A stretch of DNA of 64,000 nucleotides from an uncultured SAR116 cluster alpha proteobacterium (GCA_902619615.1 CACNFD010000005.1:57057-121056), one strand, 5' to 3'; counted from the first letter of the stretch, positions 24,766 through 34,687 are shown. Notes: generated by a model not told the origin, from the sequence alone. Program-made: numbers and translations.

Positions 24766-25992
24766 ATGCACTTAAATGATGAAGAAAAATCAATGCTTAA
24801 TGGTGATTTTGGTAAAGCAAAGAAATGGGCACTAGAACATCAAATAAAAGTAGGAAATTTTTTTTCTGCCAGTAAATTTGTAAATGTAAGTCAAGCACAT
24901 ATGATGGTGGATCCTGAGTCAATAGGTCAAGCAGGAGTTATTTTTTTAGAAGATTTAGTTAATAAGGGTGCTAAAGTATCTATCCCTACTATAACTGACC
25001 CAAGAGGTGTTGATTTGAATTATTATAAGCCACTTGGTCAGACTGAAGAAATGGCTGAGATAGATCGAAGAACAAATAAAGCTTGTATTTCAATGGGTAT
25101 TATAATGACTGACACTTGTGTTAATTATCAAACTATTATGCCCCCAGTCTATGGAGAACACGTTGCGTATGGTGACACGGGTGTAGTAATTTATTCCAAC
25201 AGTGTATGTGGAGCAAGATCTAATTTTGAGGGAGGTCCTTCAGCTTTAGCTGCAGGTTTGACTGGAAGAACACCTGATTATGGTCTCCACCTTGATAAGA
25301 ATAGGTTACCAACTAAGAGATTTTGTGTGAAATACCAACCAAAAGATCTAACAGATTGGGGAATTTTAGGAGCTATTATTGGAAAACAACTAGGGTCTTA
25401 TTGGGAAGTTCCCATAGTAGAGGCTTTAGAAGTAGTTCCTAACTCTGATGAAATGAAACACTTGGGTGCCGCTATGGCAAGTTATGGATCCACACCTTTA
25501 TTTCATCTTCATAATATTACACCTGAGGCAAAGAATCTTAAAATTGAACAATTTGATAATCTTGATTTAATCGACATAAATTCGTCTGATTTTGAATCCT
25601 TAAAATCTTTATTTGGTCGAAAGGGTGATAAAATAGATGTAGTTGTTTTTGCTGCACCTCAATTATCAATAGTTGAAATGCAAAAAGTTGCTAGTTTAAG
25701 CAAGGATAAAAGCTTTAAGGTACCAGTCATAGTTTGTACATCACCACAAGTATATGCAGACTCATTAAGAATGGGATTTATTGAAAAAATCGAAAATTCT
25801 GGTGCAAAGGTTTTACAGGGTACCTGTTTCTATCAACAATACGCTCGTGAAATTGGAGAGGCAAATGGTTGGAAAAAATTATTAAGTAATTCAACAAAAA
25901 TTGTTAATATATTAGGTGGCTATGGATATACACCTGCCTTAGCAAGTATGGAAAATTGCATTCTAGGAGCAGTCAAGGGGGAAATAGTATGA
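24766..25992 (+). CDS. AcnX (DUF521) large/catalytic subunit
   Basis: 408 residues, preceded by aaaggagg 6 bp upstream. It matches the aconitase-X catalytic domain: DTCVNYQTIMPPVYGEHVA, VIYSNSVCGARSNFEGGP and GRTPDYGLHL, with the Cys residues expected to bind the iron-sulfur cluster. AcnX enzymes are hydro-lyases; characterised members dehydrate cis-3-hydroxy-L-proline (bacteria) or phosphomevalonate (archaea). The swivel subunit gene overlaps its stop (ATGA), so the enzyme is a two-subunit form. The following Tct-type transporter may import its substrate. Confidence 0.88.
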   Translation: MHLNDEEKSMLNGDFGKAKKWALEHQIKVGNFFSASKFVNVSQAHMMVDPESIGQAGVIFLEDLVNKGAKVSIPTITDPRGVDLNYYKPLGQTEEMAEIDRRTNKACISMGIIMTDTCVNYQTIMPPVYGEHVAYGDTGVVIYSNSVCGARSNFEGGPSALAAGLTGRTPDYGLHLDKNRLPTKRFCVKYQPKDLTDWGILGAIIGKQLGSYWEVPIVEALEVVPNSDEMKHLGAAMASYGSTPLFHLHNITPEAKNLKIEQFDNLDLIDINSSDFESLKSLFGRKGDKIDVVVFAAPQLSIVEMQKVASLSKDKSFKVPVIVCTSPQVYADSLRMGFIEKIENSGAKVLQGTCFYQQYAREIGEANGWKKLLSNSTKIVNILGGYGYTPALASMENCILGAVKGEIV

Positions 25993-26396
25993 GTAAAATA
26001 TTGAAATGTCACCCAGGTATAGGTGATAAGACAGAAGGGATTGTTTTATGTGCCAACGATAATTTTTCTGCTCGTTATGATTTAGATAGAATTAAAGGTG
26101 TATTTTCAAGACCACAACATAAATTATTTGGTAAGTCGTATAAAAACAAGATTTTAGTTCTTAATGAATCTAAGGGAGGTGTGGCTTCTGCATGGATGTT
26201 ATATGAAATGAAGATAAGAGATGTTGTTCCAAAAGCAATTCTTTTTAACAAGGCTAATACCATATTAGCTCAAGGAGCAGCTCATGCAAATTTAACTATG
26301 TGTGATAGATTTATAGACGGGGATATAACATCTTTATTAAAAACTGGTGATAAAGTCATTGTCGATCCTTCAGAAGGTTATATAGAAATTATATAA
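25989..26396 (+). CDS. AcnX (DUF126) small/swivel subunit
   Basis: 135 residues from the ATG at 25989, which overlaps the stop of the large subunit by four bases (ATGA); the track start at 25956 would create an unneeded 37-bp overlap. The core GVFSRPQHKLFGKSYKNKILVLNESKGGVASAW is the conserved glycine/serine loop of the swivel domain (split here for reading: SKGGVASAW is the key part). It completes the active site of the large subunit. Context and family agree well. Confidence 0.88.
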   Translation: MSKILKCHPGIGDKTEGIVLCANDNFSARYDLDRIKGVFSRPQHKLFGKSYKNKILVLNESKGGVASAWMLYEMKIRDVVPKAILFNKANTILAQGAAHANLTMCDRFIDGDITSLLKTGDKVIVDPSEGYIEII

Positions 26397-26484
26397 AAAT
26401 AATTTATGGATATATAAAAAATATAAATTTCTAATATTAAATATTTTAAATTAACATGTTAATATCATTTTTTTGGGGGTTATA

Positions 26485-27459
26485 ATGGTTTTTTTAAAAA
26501 ATAAATTTAAACTAATTTCTGTAATTTTATGTTCTTTTCTGTTTTCTTTTGGTGCTCATTCGTCTGATTATCCAACAAAACCAATAAATGTAATGGTTGG
26601 TTATGCAGCTGGAGGAGGAACAGATTCTTATGCCAGAACATTAGCCAGCTTTATACATGAGCATTTAGGTATGCCATTTATGATAACTAATAAACCTGGC
26701 GCCAGTGGTTTCATTGCAGCTAAAGCTGTTGCAGATGCAAAATCTGATGGATATAGGCTATATGTTATGGCGCCTGGACCTTTTTTCATTAAAGATGTAT
26801 TAGATGGTGATAAAGCTAAAGTTAAGCCATTAGAGGTTTTTAGACCTCTTGGGACAGTAGGTGTTCTAAATACTTCATTAATGGTTCCTATGGACTCTCC
26901 TTTTAAAACTGCCAAAGATTTTGTTGATTATTATAAAGCAAATCCTGATAAAGTAGCGAGGTGGGCAAATACAGGCAATGCAAGTTTACATACTTTAGGT
27001 GGACATGCTTTTTTACAAGCTAATGGAATAAAAGCTCAAACAATACCGCATAAAGGCGGTGCAAAAGCAAGGCTTTCTATTATTAGTAAACAAGTTGATT
27101 ACGGTTTTGTTGGAATACAATTGTTAGCTGGTTTTGATACGAAGATGCGACCTTTAGGTGCTTTAGGGAATACCAGAGATCCAAATTATCCAGATGTTCC
27201 AACTGTTGAGGAAGCTGGTTTGCCTCCAATGGGAATTGCAAATCCAATGATGGTTTGGGCAAAAAAAGATATTCCAGAAGATGCAGCTCAAAAATTAATT
27301 GTCGCAATTAAAAAAGTTGCTGAGAGTAAAGGTTTTAAAAAATTAATTAAAAAGCTTGGTTTATCAGCTATTTATGCTTCTCCAGAAGAATCAGTTAAAC
27401 TATTAAATGATCTAGGAGCTCAAGTGACACCTGTTGCTAAAAGAGTTTTCAATAAATAA
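26485..27459 (+). CDS. TctC/Bug-type periplasmic solute-binding protein
   Basis: 324 residues from the ATG at 26485, with GGGGG 5 bp upstream; the TTG start of the track (26473) overlaps that RBS. Signal peptide ends near GAHS. Mature motifs: YPTKPINVMVGYAAGGGTDS, TNKPGASG, and GNASLHTLGGHAFL, as in tripartite tricarboxylate (Bug) receptors that bind dicarboxylates, tricarboxylates, aromatics and others. A terminator-like hairpin separates it from TctB and TctA. Probably delivers a carboxylate related to the AcnX or DUF3604 chemistry. Confidence 0.9.
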   Translation: MVFLKNKFKLISVILCSFLFSFGAHSSDYPTKPINVMVGYAAGGGTDSYARTLASFIHEHLGMPFMITNKPGASGFIAAKAVADAKSDGYRLYVMAPGPFFIKDVLDGDKAKVKPLEVFRPLGTVGVLNTSLMVPMDSPFKTAKDFVDYYKANPDKVARWANTGNASLHTLGGHAFLQANGIKAQTIPHKGGAKARLSIISKQVDYGFVGIQLLAGFDTKMRPLGALGNTRDPNYPDVPTVEEAGLPPMGIANPMMVWAKKDIPEDAAQKLIVAIKKVAESKGFKKLIKKLGLSAIYASPEESVKLLNDLGAQVTPVAKRVFNK

Positions 27460-27463
27460 AATG

Positions 27464-27494
27464 AAAAGGCCATTTACAAATGGCCTTTTTTTTT
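27464..27494 (+). terminator. Hairpin with T-run between receptor and permease genes
   Basis: Perfect stem AAAAGGCCAT/ATGGCCTTTT with loop TTACAA, followed by a run of T, 4 bp after the receptor stop. It has the form of an intrinsic terminator and would let the receptor be made in excess of TctB/TctA. It overlaps the ORF-track start of TctB, which argues for the later start at 27498. Confidence 0.75.
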
Positions 27495-27497
27495 AAA

Positions 27498-28001
27498 ATG
27501 TTCAATTTAAATAAATTAAAAAATTTTAACTTTTCTTCTGGGTTAGCTTTACTCATGATTAGTTTGTTTTTATTATTTGATATTAGATCAACAGAATTTT
27601 CTGATGTCACAACAGGGGAAGGAGTTGTAGGTCCAAAAACAGCTCCAACTTTCTTAAATATTGGAATAATTTGCCTATCAATTCTATTAATAATTAGTAG
27701 TTTTTCTAATAAAAACAGTAATGAGAAATTAGAAAATATTGATTTGACTTTAATTTTGAAAAAAGTCCTATTGATATTAATTACCTTTTTATACTTGTTT
27801 TTGACTAATTTTATAGGATACTTAACAAGTACATTACTGATAATACCCTTAATACTTTACATATTTGAAAACAAAAATTTAAAAAAAAATTTAGGTATTT
27901 CTATTAGTGGAGCTCTTATTTATTATATTTTTTTTATTAAAATTTTAGGTTTACATAACCCTGATCCTTATTATGAAATTTTTAATATTGTGAGCTTCTG
28001 A
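27498..28001 (+). CDS. tctB: TctB-family small membrane subunit
   Basis: 167 residues from the ATG at 27498; the track start at 27480 lies inside the terminator hairpin. Four hydrophobic segments (LALLMISLFLLFDI, FLNIGIICLSILLIISSF, LLILITFLYLFLTNFIGYL, ISGALIYYIFFIKILGL) and the early periplasmic-loop motif GPKTAPTFLNIG fit TctB, the small membrane subunit of tripartite tricarboxylate transporters. It overlaps TctA by one base. Confidence 0.85.
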   Translation: MFNLNKLKNFNFSSGLALLMISLFLLFDIRSTEFSDVTTGEGVVGPKTAPTFLNIGIICLSILLIISSFSNKNSNEKLENIDLTLILKKVLLILITFLYLFLTNFIGYLTSTLLIIPLILYIFENKNLKKNLGISISGALIYYIFFIKILGLHNPDPYYEIFNIVSF

Positions 28002-29494
28002 TGGAAATTTTAAATGGATTTGATTATTTATTTTCTAATACTTCTGCATTGATATTTGTTTTTTTAGGTGCTGTTGTAGGTATGGTAGTTGGAGCTATTC
28101 CAGGTTTATCAGCTGCTGCGGCTATTGCAATGATTGTACCTGCTACATTTTACTTGGACCCACTATCAGCACTTGGTTTTTTGTATGTAATTGGCAAATC
28201 AGGAAGATATGGAGGATCTATTTCTGCTATATTGTTTAATACACCAGGTACTGCGGCAGCAGCAGCCACAATGCAAGATGGATATCCAATGACACAAAAA
28301 GGTCAGTCAGGAAAAGCTCTAAAAATTGCTACAGTTGCATCCGTATTTGGAGATTTTATAGGTGAATTTATTTTAATATTTGGTGTGGCTTACATAGCTG
28401 CTTGGACACTGTCTTTTGGTCCTCCAGAATATTTTGCAGTTTATTTTGCAGCATTTGTCATAATTGGAAGTGTTATAGGAAAATCCATTATTAAGGGAAT
28501 TGTCTCTACTTTATTAGGAGCTTTGTTGTCACTTATAGGAATGGATCCAATTACGGGTGAATCGAGATATACATTTTACATTTATGAACTTGAAAATGGT
28601 TTGAATCTTGTTCCTTTATTAATTGGATTATTTGTCTTTTCAGAAATTTTGTTTCAATTTAATAAAGTTCTATCCAGCAAAATTGAAGAGATTTCTATAA
28701 AATCCAACATTAAATCTGACCATTCATTATCTTTTTCTGAAATTAAAAAATGTTTAATGATCATGACCAGATCTTCTGCGATAGGAGCATTTATTGGAAT
28801 GATGCCTGGTTTAGGTTCAGCTGTTGCATGTTTTGTTGCGTATGGGGAAGAAAAGCGGAGGTCCAAAAATAAAAAATTGTGGGGAACTGGAATTATTGAA
28901 GGGGTTGCTGCTCCTGAGTCAGCTAATAATGCTGTTTCTGGACCAACAATGATACCGCTTCTAACTCTAGGTATTCCAGGTAGTACAATAGCCGCAATAT
29001 TAATTGGAGTATTCTTGATACATGGAATTCAAGTAGGGCCTACAATCTTTGCTACTAGTAAAGAACTTGTTTATGGTTTATTTGCTTGCGGTTTATTGGG
29101 AATTGTAACTTATGGTATAATTGGATACTTTTTCGGACCTTTACTTGGAAGAATTATCGCTGTTCTCTCTCCAAATATGATTTATCCTTTTGTTTTGATT
29201 ACTGGATTTATAGCTGCTTATTCAGCTAGGCAAAGCTTATTTGATGTAGGACTTGCAATTTTGTTCGGAGTTATTGGTTATTTGCTAAGATTGACTGGAT
29301 ATAGCCTGCCTGCTTTGTTAATAGCATTTGTTTTGGCAAGAAATGCTGAAGAAGCTTTTAGACAATCTCTACTTTTATCTGAACAAGGTATTGGTATTTT
29401 TTTAAACAGACCAATTGCGATTGCTTTTTTTGTTGTTGGATTATTTGTTTTATTTTTTCGTATAAAAACAAAAGATAAACCCTTGGAGAATTAA
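28001..29494 (+). CDS. tctA: TctA-family large permease subunit
   Basis: 497 residues with about 12 membrane segments. Family signatures: GAIPGLSAAAAIAM, GRYGGSISAILFNTPGT and its second-half counterpart GMMPGLGSAVACF, TLGIPGSTIAAI. TctA moves the substrate handed over by the receptor, driven by an ion gradient. Starts at the last base of TctB. Followed 3 bp later by DUF3604. Confidence 0.92.
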   Translation: MEILNGFDYLFSNTSALIFVFLGAVVGMVVGAIPGLSAAAAIAMIVPATFYLDPLSALGFLYVIGKSGRYGGSISAILFNTPGTAAAAATMQDGYPMTQKGQSGKALKIATVASVFGDFIGEFILIFGVAYIAAWTLSFGPPEYFAVYFAAFVIIGSVIGKSIIKGIVSTLLGALLSLIGMDPITGESRYTFYIYELENGLNLVPLLIGLFVFSEILFQFNKVLSSKIEEISIKSNIKSDHSLSFSEIKKCLMIMTRSSAIGAFIGMMPGLGSAVACFVAYGEEKRRSKNKKLWGTGIIEGVAAPESANNAVSGPTMIPLLTLGIPGSTIAAILIGVFLIHGIQVGPTIFATSKELVYGLFACGLLGIVTYGIIGYFFGPLLGRIIAVLSPNMIYPFVLITGFIAAYSARQSLFDVGLAILFGVIGYLLRLTGYSLPALLIAFVLARNAEEAFRQSLLLSEQGIGIFLNRPIAIAFFVVGLFVLFFRIKTKDKPLEN

Positions 29495-29497
29495 TTT

Positions 29498-31735
29498 ATG
29501 CCCTACCATAATTACGAGCAGCATTTAATGGGAAGTGCTGAGATTATTCCTAAAGGTAGCTTTGAGGTTGGTTCAATGCAGTCATTTAAACTAATTTACA
29601 AAGCTGGTAAATTTGGAATTGATGACCAAGGAGGATTTATGGTTGGTTTGCGTCCTCATTTTGATGGTAGTAAACTACAACAACATGACCCTAAAGCTGA
29701 AGGTTACGTTACTGTTGAAAGTTCAAAAAAAATACCAATTGAACTCAAAATTGAAATTAGGCGAAGTATAAGACCATTACAAAAAAATTTATATATCATT
29801 TGTAAAAAATTTTTAAAAGAAAACGACAAAATTATTATTAGAATTGGTGACAGAAGATTTGGATCTCCTGGGGTGAGGTTGCAAACATTTTGCGAAAAAA
29901 AGTTTGATTTTAAAATCCTAGTAGATCCTTTTGCTACTCAAGATTTCATACCCTTGCCTGATGGAAGGCACCCAGAAATTTCAATTGTACCTACTATTGG
30001 TAAAAACTGGAAATTAGTTGCTCCTTCTCTTAGAAGACCAAAAGAAAAGTTTAGAATTTCAATTAAATGTGAGGATAAGTGGGGCAATCCATCCAATAAA
30101 GTACGAATGGTATTTTTTCTTCACTCTAAAGAAAATATTATTGGATTACCAAAAAAAATAACTTTTAAGAAAGGTCAATTTTCTGTAATTATACATGATT
30201 TAAATATTCATAAAGAGGGTGTTTATAAAATTGAATTAAAAGATGTAGATAATAATATTTTGACTATAAGTAACCCTATTATAATCAAAAATTCTACATT
30301 TGCTCATTTCTGGAGCGACATGCATGGTCAGAGTAGAGAAACAATCGGAACAAATACTGCAGAAGAATATTTTAATTTTGCAAAAAATAAATCATTTTTA
30401 GATATATGTGGTCACCAAGGTAATGATTTTCAAATAACTGATAAATTTTGGAAAGAATTAAACAAAATAACTAAGACTTATAATAAAAATGGAGAATTTA
30501 TATCTGTTCCTGGTTATGAGTGGTCTGGTAATACATCAGTAGGTGGTGATCACAATGTTTGGTATAAAAACGAAGGACGTCCAATCTTCCGTTCAAGTAG
30601 GGCGCTGTTGTATGAAGAGAGTAAAAAAGGAAATGATGCTCATACTTCTAAAGAATTAATAAAAAAATTAAAAAATGAAGATGCGTTGGTTGTTGCCCAT
30701 GTTGGAGGACGTTATGCTGACATAGGTTATGCTCATGACGCAAACTTAGAACCTTCAGTTGAAGTGCACTCTGCGTGGGGAACTTTTGATTGGCTAATAA
30801 AAGATGCATTTAAATTAAATTATAAAGTTGGTATAGTGGCAGCAAGTGATGGTCATAAAGGAAGGCCTGGCGCAAGTTACCCTGGAGATAGTCTGTTTGG
30901 ATCTTATGGTGGTCTAACATGTCATTTATTACCGTTTTTAGACAGAGATAGTCTATTTGAAGAATTTAGAGCAAGGCATCATTATGCCACAACTGGAGCA
31001 AGAATTTTTTTGGATGTTAAAGGTGATTTTTCAAACAAAACTCATTTAATAAGTCCTATCAGTAAAAAGAAAGTATCCATCGATTCATGTTTGATGGGAG
31101 ATGATATTCTTACAGCTTCCAACGAACTCAAATTAAATGTAAAAGTTGAGGGCACATCACCTTTAGAAAAAATAGAGTTGTATGATGGTCTTAAACTTTT
31201 AAAGACTATATATGCATTTGAAAGAAATGAATTTAGTAATAGAATTAGAATTACATGTGCAGGTCAATATTATAGAGGTCGAGGTAGACTAGTAAATTGG
31301 GATTGTAAAGCATCATTTAAAACTGCAAAAATCATTAAATATAAGTGCTTTAATTTTTGGAATCCAAATCGACAACCAAAAAAATTAAACCCTAATACCT
31401 TGGAGTGGAAAACAGTTACAACTGGAGGAAACTCAGGAATAGATTTTTGGATCGCCAAAGACACATTTAAAAATAATCTAACAATTGAAAACAATTTCAA
31501 AAATATAAATATAAATATAAGTTCAATTGATTATAAACCTCGAGTATACAAATTTGGTGGTATGGATATCAGAATGCATATTCAAAAATTACCCAAAAAA
31601 CTTAGACAAACTAGCTTTGAAAAAGAATTTAATATAAATTTAAATAAATCTGATGATCATAGATTTTATATAAAAGTAATACAAGAGGATGGTCATCAAG
31701 CTTGGTCAAGTCCTATATATATTAAAAAAGTCTAA
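29498..31735 (+). CDS. DUF3604 protein
   Basis: 745 residues, no signal peptide. The DUF3604 core occupies about 265-520: FWSDMHGQSRETIGTN, ICGHQGND, VPGYEWSGN, GGDHNVWY, AHVGGRYAD and ASDGHKGRPGASYPG, with many His/Asp residues as in PHP-type metal-dependent hydrolases. An N-terminal beta-rich region (1-260) includes repeated strands and the C-terminus is also beta-rich. No biochemical function is established to my knowledge; DUF3604 genes often lie near sulfatases and TctA. Its last 4 bp overlap the convergent LysR gene. Cotranscription with TctBA suggests it acts on the imported compound. Confidence 0.85.
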   Translation: MPYHNYEQHLMGSAEIIPKGSFEVGSMQSFKLIYKAGKFGIDDQGGFMVGLRPHFDGSKLQQHDPKAEGYVTVESSKKIPIELKIEIRRSIRPLQKNLYIICKKFLKENDKIIIRIGDRRFGSPGVRLQTFCEKKFDFKILVDPFATQDFIPLPDGRHPEISIVPTIGKNWKLVAPSLRRPKEKFRISIKCEDKWGNPSNKVRMVFFLHSKENIIGLPKKITFKKGQFSVIIHDLNIHKEGVYKIELKDVDNNILTISNPIIIKNSTFAHFWSDMHGQSRETIGTNTAEEYFNFAKNKSFLDICGHQGNDFQITDKFWKELNKITKTYNKNGEFISVPGYEWSGNTSVGGDHNVWYKNEGRPIFRSSRALLYEESKKGNDAHTSKELIKKLKNEDALVVAHVGGRYADIGYAHDANLEPSVEVHSAWGTFDWLIKDAFKLNYKVGIVAASDGHKGRPGASYPGDSLFGSYGGLTCHLLPFLDRDSLFEEFRARHHYATTGARIFLDVKGDFSNKTHLISPISKKKVSIDSCLMGDDILTASNELKLNVKVEGTSPLEKIELYDGLKLLKTIYAFERNEFSNRIRITCAGQYYRGRGRLVNWDCKASFKTAKIIKYKCFNFWNPNRQPKKLNPNTLEWKTVTTGGNSGIDFWIAKDTFKNNLTIENNFKNININISSIDYKPRVYKFGGMDIRMHIQKLPKKLRQTSFEKEFNINLNKSDDHRFYIKVIQEDGHQAWSSPIYIKKV

Positions 31736-32622
31736 TTCTCTTCTTTCATCATCTTTTTTAAGTTTTTGATGAGAGTATTCAAAAAATTACTTGTATAGCC
31801 TTGACGAATAATAAGGCCTGTCTCTCTTGATACATCAAAATCACTTATTTCTATTTTGCAAAATTTTTCTGATTGAAATATTTCCAGAGTATTATGTGTT
31901 GTGAATAAAAGTAATGTGGAATTTAATAGAGAATTTAATGCAACATTTAATGAATTAGTGGAAAATGAAATGGTTGGACTTGGTAAATCTTTGGATGAAA
32001 AAAAGTTAAAAAATAATTCTTGAGTTTGTTTTGCTGTAGTTGAGATTGCCCATTTATAATTAGTAAGCTCTTTTAAAGAAATTTTTTTATTAGCTAAAGG
32101 ATGCATTCTTGACGCCATAACTATAAACTTATCTACTTTTAAGGGTTCAAAATAAAAGAATTCTTCATTTTGCGGTTTCCTGGCAAACAAGATATCTATT
32201 TTATTATCTTCTAATTTTTTAACTTGAAGATCTGGAAGGTCTACATTTAAGTCAACAACTAAATCTGGAAAACTTTCTAATGTTTTAGATATTGCTTTTG
32301 GAAGACAACTCAAGGTCCAACTTGCTCCAGCCCCTATAAAAATTTTTCCTTTTGTTCCTTGTTTGAAGTTATTTACTTCATTCCTTGCATTTTCTGTAAG
32401 TGCAATAATATTTTTCGCATACGGAATTAAAAGTTGGGCATTTTTACTAACCGTCAAGCCGCCTGAAACTCTTGTAAATAAAGTATCAATTCCAAAAGCA
32501 TTTTTTAAATTTTCAAGACGTTTAGATACTGCTGGTTGCGTTATGTTTAATTTTTCAGCTGCAGCAGTTATTCCTTTTTCTTCAATTACGGTTAGAAATG
32601 TTTTAAATTCTATTAGGTTCAT
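31732..32622 (-). CDS. LysR-type transcriptional regulator
   Basis: 296 residues. N-terminal winged HTH (FKTFLTVIEEKGITAAAEKLNITQPAVSKRLENL) shown by LNITQPAVSKRL, then the linker helix and an effector-binding domain (KGKIFIGAGASWTLSCLP). LysR proteins usually activate a divergent operon in response to a metabolite. It diverges from the sulfatase at 32715, making that sulfatase/TctBAC/sulfatase operon the probable target; it converges with DUF3604. Confidence 0.9.
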   Translation of the reverse strand: MNLIEFKTFLTVIEEKGITAAAEKLNITQPAVSKRLENLKNAFGIDTLFTRVSGGLTVSKNAQLLIPYAKNIIALTENARNEVNNFKQGTKGKIFIGAGASWTLSCLPKAISKTLESFPDLVVDLNVDLPDLQVKKLEDNKIDILFARKPQNEEFFYFEPLKVDKFIVMASRMHPLANKKISLKELTNYKWAISTTAKQTQELFFNFFSSKDLPSPTISFSTNSLNVALNSLLNSTLLLFTTHNTLEIFQSEKFCKIEISDFDVSRETGLIIRQGYTSNFLNTLIKNLKKMMKEEN

Positions 32623-32714
32623 GTCATAAATTATTTTTATCAGTATATAAAAATTATAAATTATATTTTATTATACTTGTTGTCTATGATAAATTGGTAA
32701 AGTTGGAGGGATTA
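32623..32714. promoter_or_regulatory. LysR/sulfatase divergent promoter region
   Basis: 92 bp between divergent starts. The inverted repeat ATAA-N7-TTAT at 32626-32640 fits the LysR T-N11-A pattern, but the AT-rich background makes this weak. GGAGG lies 7 bp before the sulfatase ATG. Confidence 0.35.
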
Positions 32715-34166
32715 ATGGAAAGTAAAAATTTACTTATTTTACTTTCTGACGAGCATAATAAGAGAATGCTTGGTGCAGTTGGTCATAGCCATGTCAGAAC
32801 ACCAAATCTAGATAAATTAGCTTCAGAAGGTGTTTTATTTGAAAATGCATATTGTAATTCACCAATTTGTGTTCCATCAAGAGCAATTTTAGCAACTGGA
32901 AGGTATAATGCTGAAATTGGATATTGGGATAATGCTGATCCATATGATGGTAAAATACCAAGTTGGGGACATCGTGCAGTTGAAGGTGATTGTGACGCAG
33001 TGTCAATTGGAAAACTTCATTTTTTAAATGACCAGGCACCAACTGGTTTTTCTGAGCAAATAAATCCATTGAATGTTGTAGGAGGAGTAGGTGATCTTTT
33101 GGGACTGATACGGCAAGAACTTCCTGTTCGCAAAGGTGCTGCAAATATGGCGAAAGATGTAGGCAGTGGAGAAACTACATATTCAAATTATGATAAAAAA
33201 ATAGCAGAAGATGCTAGTGACTGGATTTCTAATAGAAATGTTGATGATAAGCCTTGGGTTCTCTTTGTATCTTTTGTTTGTCCTCACTTTCCATTAATTG
33301 CACCCGAAGAGTTTTATAATATGTATCCTGAAAGCGAAGTTCCCTGGCCATTGTTGTATGAAGAAAATCAAAGAAGTCAGCATCCATACTATTTAGCAAT
33401 GAGGAAGTGTATGAACTATGATGACTACTTTGATGAAGATAAGGTACGCAAAGCGACGTCTGCATATTTTGGTTTATGTTCTTTTCTTGATCATAATATA
33501 GGTAAAGTACTAGAAACTCTAAATAAATCAGCCTTCTCAGAAAATACTAATATAATTTATACTTCTGATCACGGTGATGCTCTAGGAATGAGAGGTATGT
33601 GGGGAAAAAGTACTATGTTTGAGGAATCTGCTGGCATCCCTATGATTATAAAAGGTCCAGACATCTCAAAATCTAAAAGAATTAAAACCCCAGTTAGTTT
33701 AGTTGATATTTTTCCAACTGTTGTAGATAGTCTAAAATTAGAACAAAACTCAAAAGATAATGATTTACCAGGTAAATCACTCATCAAAATAGCTAATGAA
33801 AATGAAGATTATGAAAGAATAGTACTTTCAGAATATCACGCAGCAGCCTCTCCTGTTGGAGCGTTTATGTTAAGAAAAGGTAAATATAAGTATGTCTATT
33901 TTGCTGAAGGTTATAATCCTCAACTATTTAACTTAGAGGAAGATCCTTATGAAGAAAATGACCTAGCTAAGGACAATAATTTCAAAAAAATTCTTGAAAG
34001 CTTTCATGGTGATTTGTTAAATATATGTAACCCAGAAGAAGTAAATAAAAGAGCAAAAAGAGAACAAAATGAAAAAATTTTAAAACATGGTGGCGTAGAT
34101 GCTATCAAAGAAAGAGGAGATTTTGGTTATTCTCCTGCTCCTGGACAAAAAGCTGAGTTTGATTAA
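32715..34166 (+). CDS. Type I sulfatase
   Basis: 483 residues from the ATG at 32715, preferred over the TTG at 32694 because GGAGG sits 6 to 7 bp upstream. No signal peptide. Metal site Asp12 in LLSDEHNKRMLG, active site CVPSRAILATG with Cys52 as the formylglycine precursor, and TSDHGDALGMRGMWGKSTM near residue 285. It is closest in the window to the sulfatase at 37233 (shared PSWGH, PHFPL, GMWGKS/GLWGKS, SEYHA blocks). First gene of an operon with TctB, TctA, TctC. Confidence 0.9.
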   Translation: MESKNLLILLSDEHNKRMLGAVGHSHVRTPNLDKLASEGVLFENAYCNSPICVPSRAILATGRYNAEIGYWDNADPYDGKIPSWGHRAVEGDCDAVSIGKLHFLNDQAPTGFSEQINPLNVVGGVGDLLGLIRQELPVRKGAANMAKDVGSGETTYSNYDKKIAEDASDWISNRNVDDKPWVLFVSFVCPHFPLIAPEEFYNMYPESEVPWPLLYEENQRSQHPYYLAMRKCMNYDDYFDEDKVRKATSAYFGLCSFLDHNIGKVLETLNKSAFSENTNIIYTSDHGDALGMRGMWGKSTMFEESAGIPMIIKGPDISKSKRIKTPVSLVDIFPTVVDSLKLEQNSKDNDLPGKSLIKIANENEDYERIVLSEYHAAASPVGAFMLRKGKYKYVYFAEGYNPQLFNLEEDPYEENDLAKDNNFKKILESFHGDLLNICNPEEVNKRAKREQNEKILKHGGVDAIKERGDFGYSPAPGQKAEFD

Positions 34167-34679
34167 ATGCTAGCAAATGATATAGAAAAAAAAGAAAAAA
34201 AATCTGACTACTTTAAAGATATATTAATCGCATTAATGGTACTTGTCATAAGTGTTGGATGTTTTTTTACATATAATCCTGCAGATGCACCTCTGGACAT
34301 AGGCTCTGATGGAATGAATTTTGCTACCTATCCACTAGGGGTGGCATCATTTCTAACTGTTTTAGGGCTGATTTATTTAATTATTTCAATAAAAAAATAT
34401 TTATCGTCGAGTGACGATTTTGATTTTTATAATCAGATGTCACAAGCAATTAAGGATAATAGATCTCTATACTTCAAAAGATTAGGCACTGTTATTTTGC
34501 TTATATTGTTTGCAATAATTTTAGGCGAAATAAATTTTATGTTATTGACAAGTATTTTCCTTTTTTTCGGATTTTATTTATATGACCGAAGAGATTATAT
34601 CTTTATGATAATCTTGTCTCTATTAGGAGGAGGATTCAGTTATGGGTTGTTTGTCTATTTTCTTAAATTACCTTTATAG
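34167..34679 (+). CDS. tctB: TctB-family small membrane subunit
   Basis: 170 residues starting immediately after the sulfatase stop. A charged N-terminus is followed by four hydrophobic segments (ILIALMVLVISVGCFF, ASFLTVLGLIYLIISI, LGTVILLILFAIILG, MIILSLLGGGFSYGLFVYFL). The NFATYPLGVASFLTVLG segment matches the TctB first-loop region. Small membrane subunit of the second tripartite tricarboxylate transporter here. Confidence 0.82.
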   Translation: MLANDIEKKEKKSDYFKDILIALMVLVISVGCFFTYNPADAPLDIGSDGMNFATYPLGVASFLTVLGLIYLIISIKKYLSSSDDFDFYNQMSQAIKDNRSLYFKRLGTVILLILFAIILGEINFMLLTSIFLFFGFYLYDRRDYIFMIILSLLGGGFSYGLFVYFLKLPL

Positions 34680-34687
34680 GAGATGAT

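Noticed and set aside
27480-27497. ORF-track start of TctB at 27480
   Set aside because: It lies inside the terminator stem and its T-run; the ATG at 27498 is free of it.
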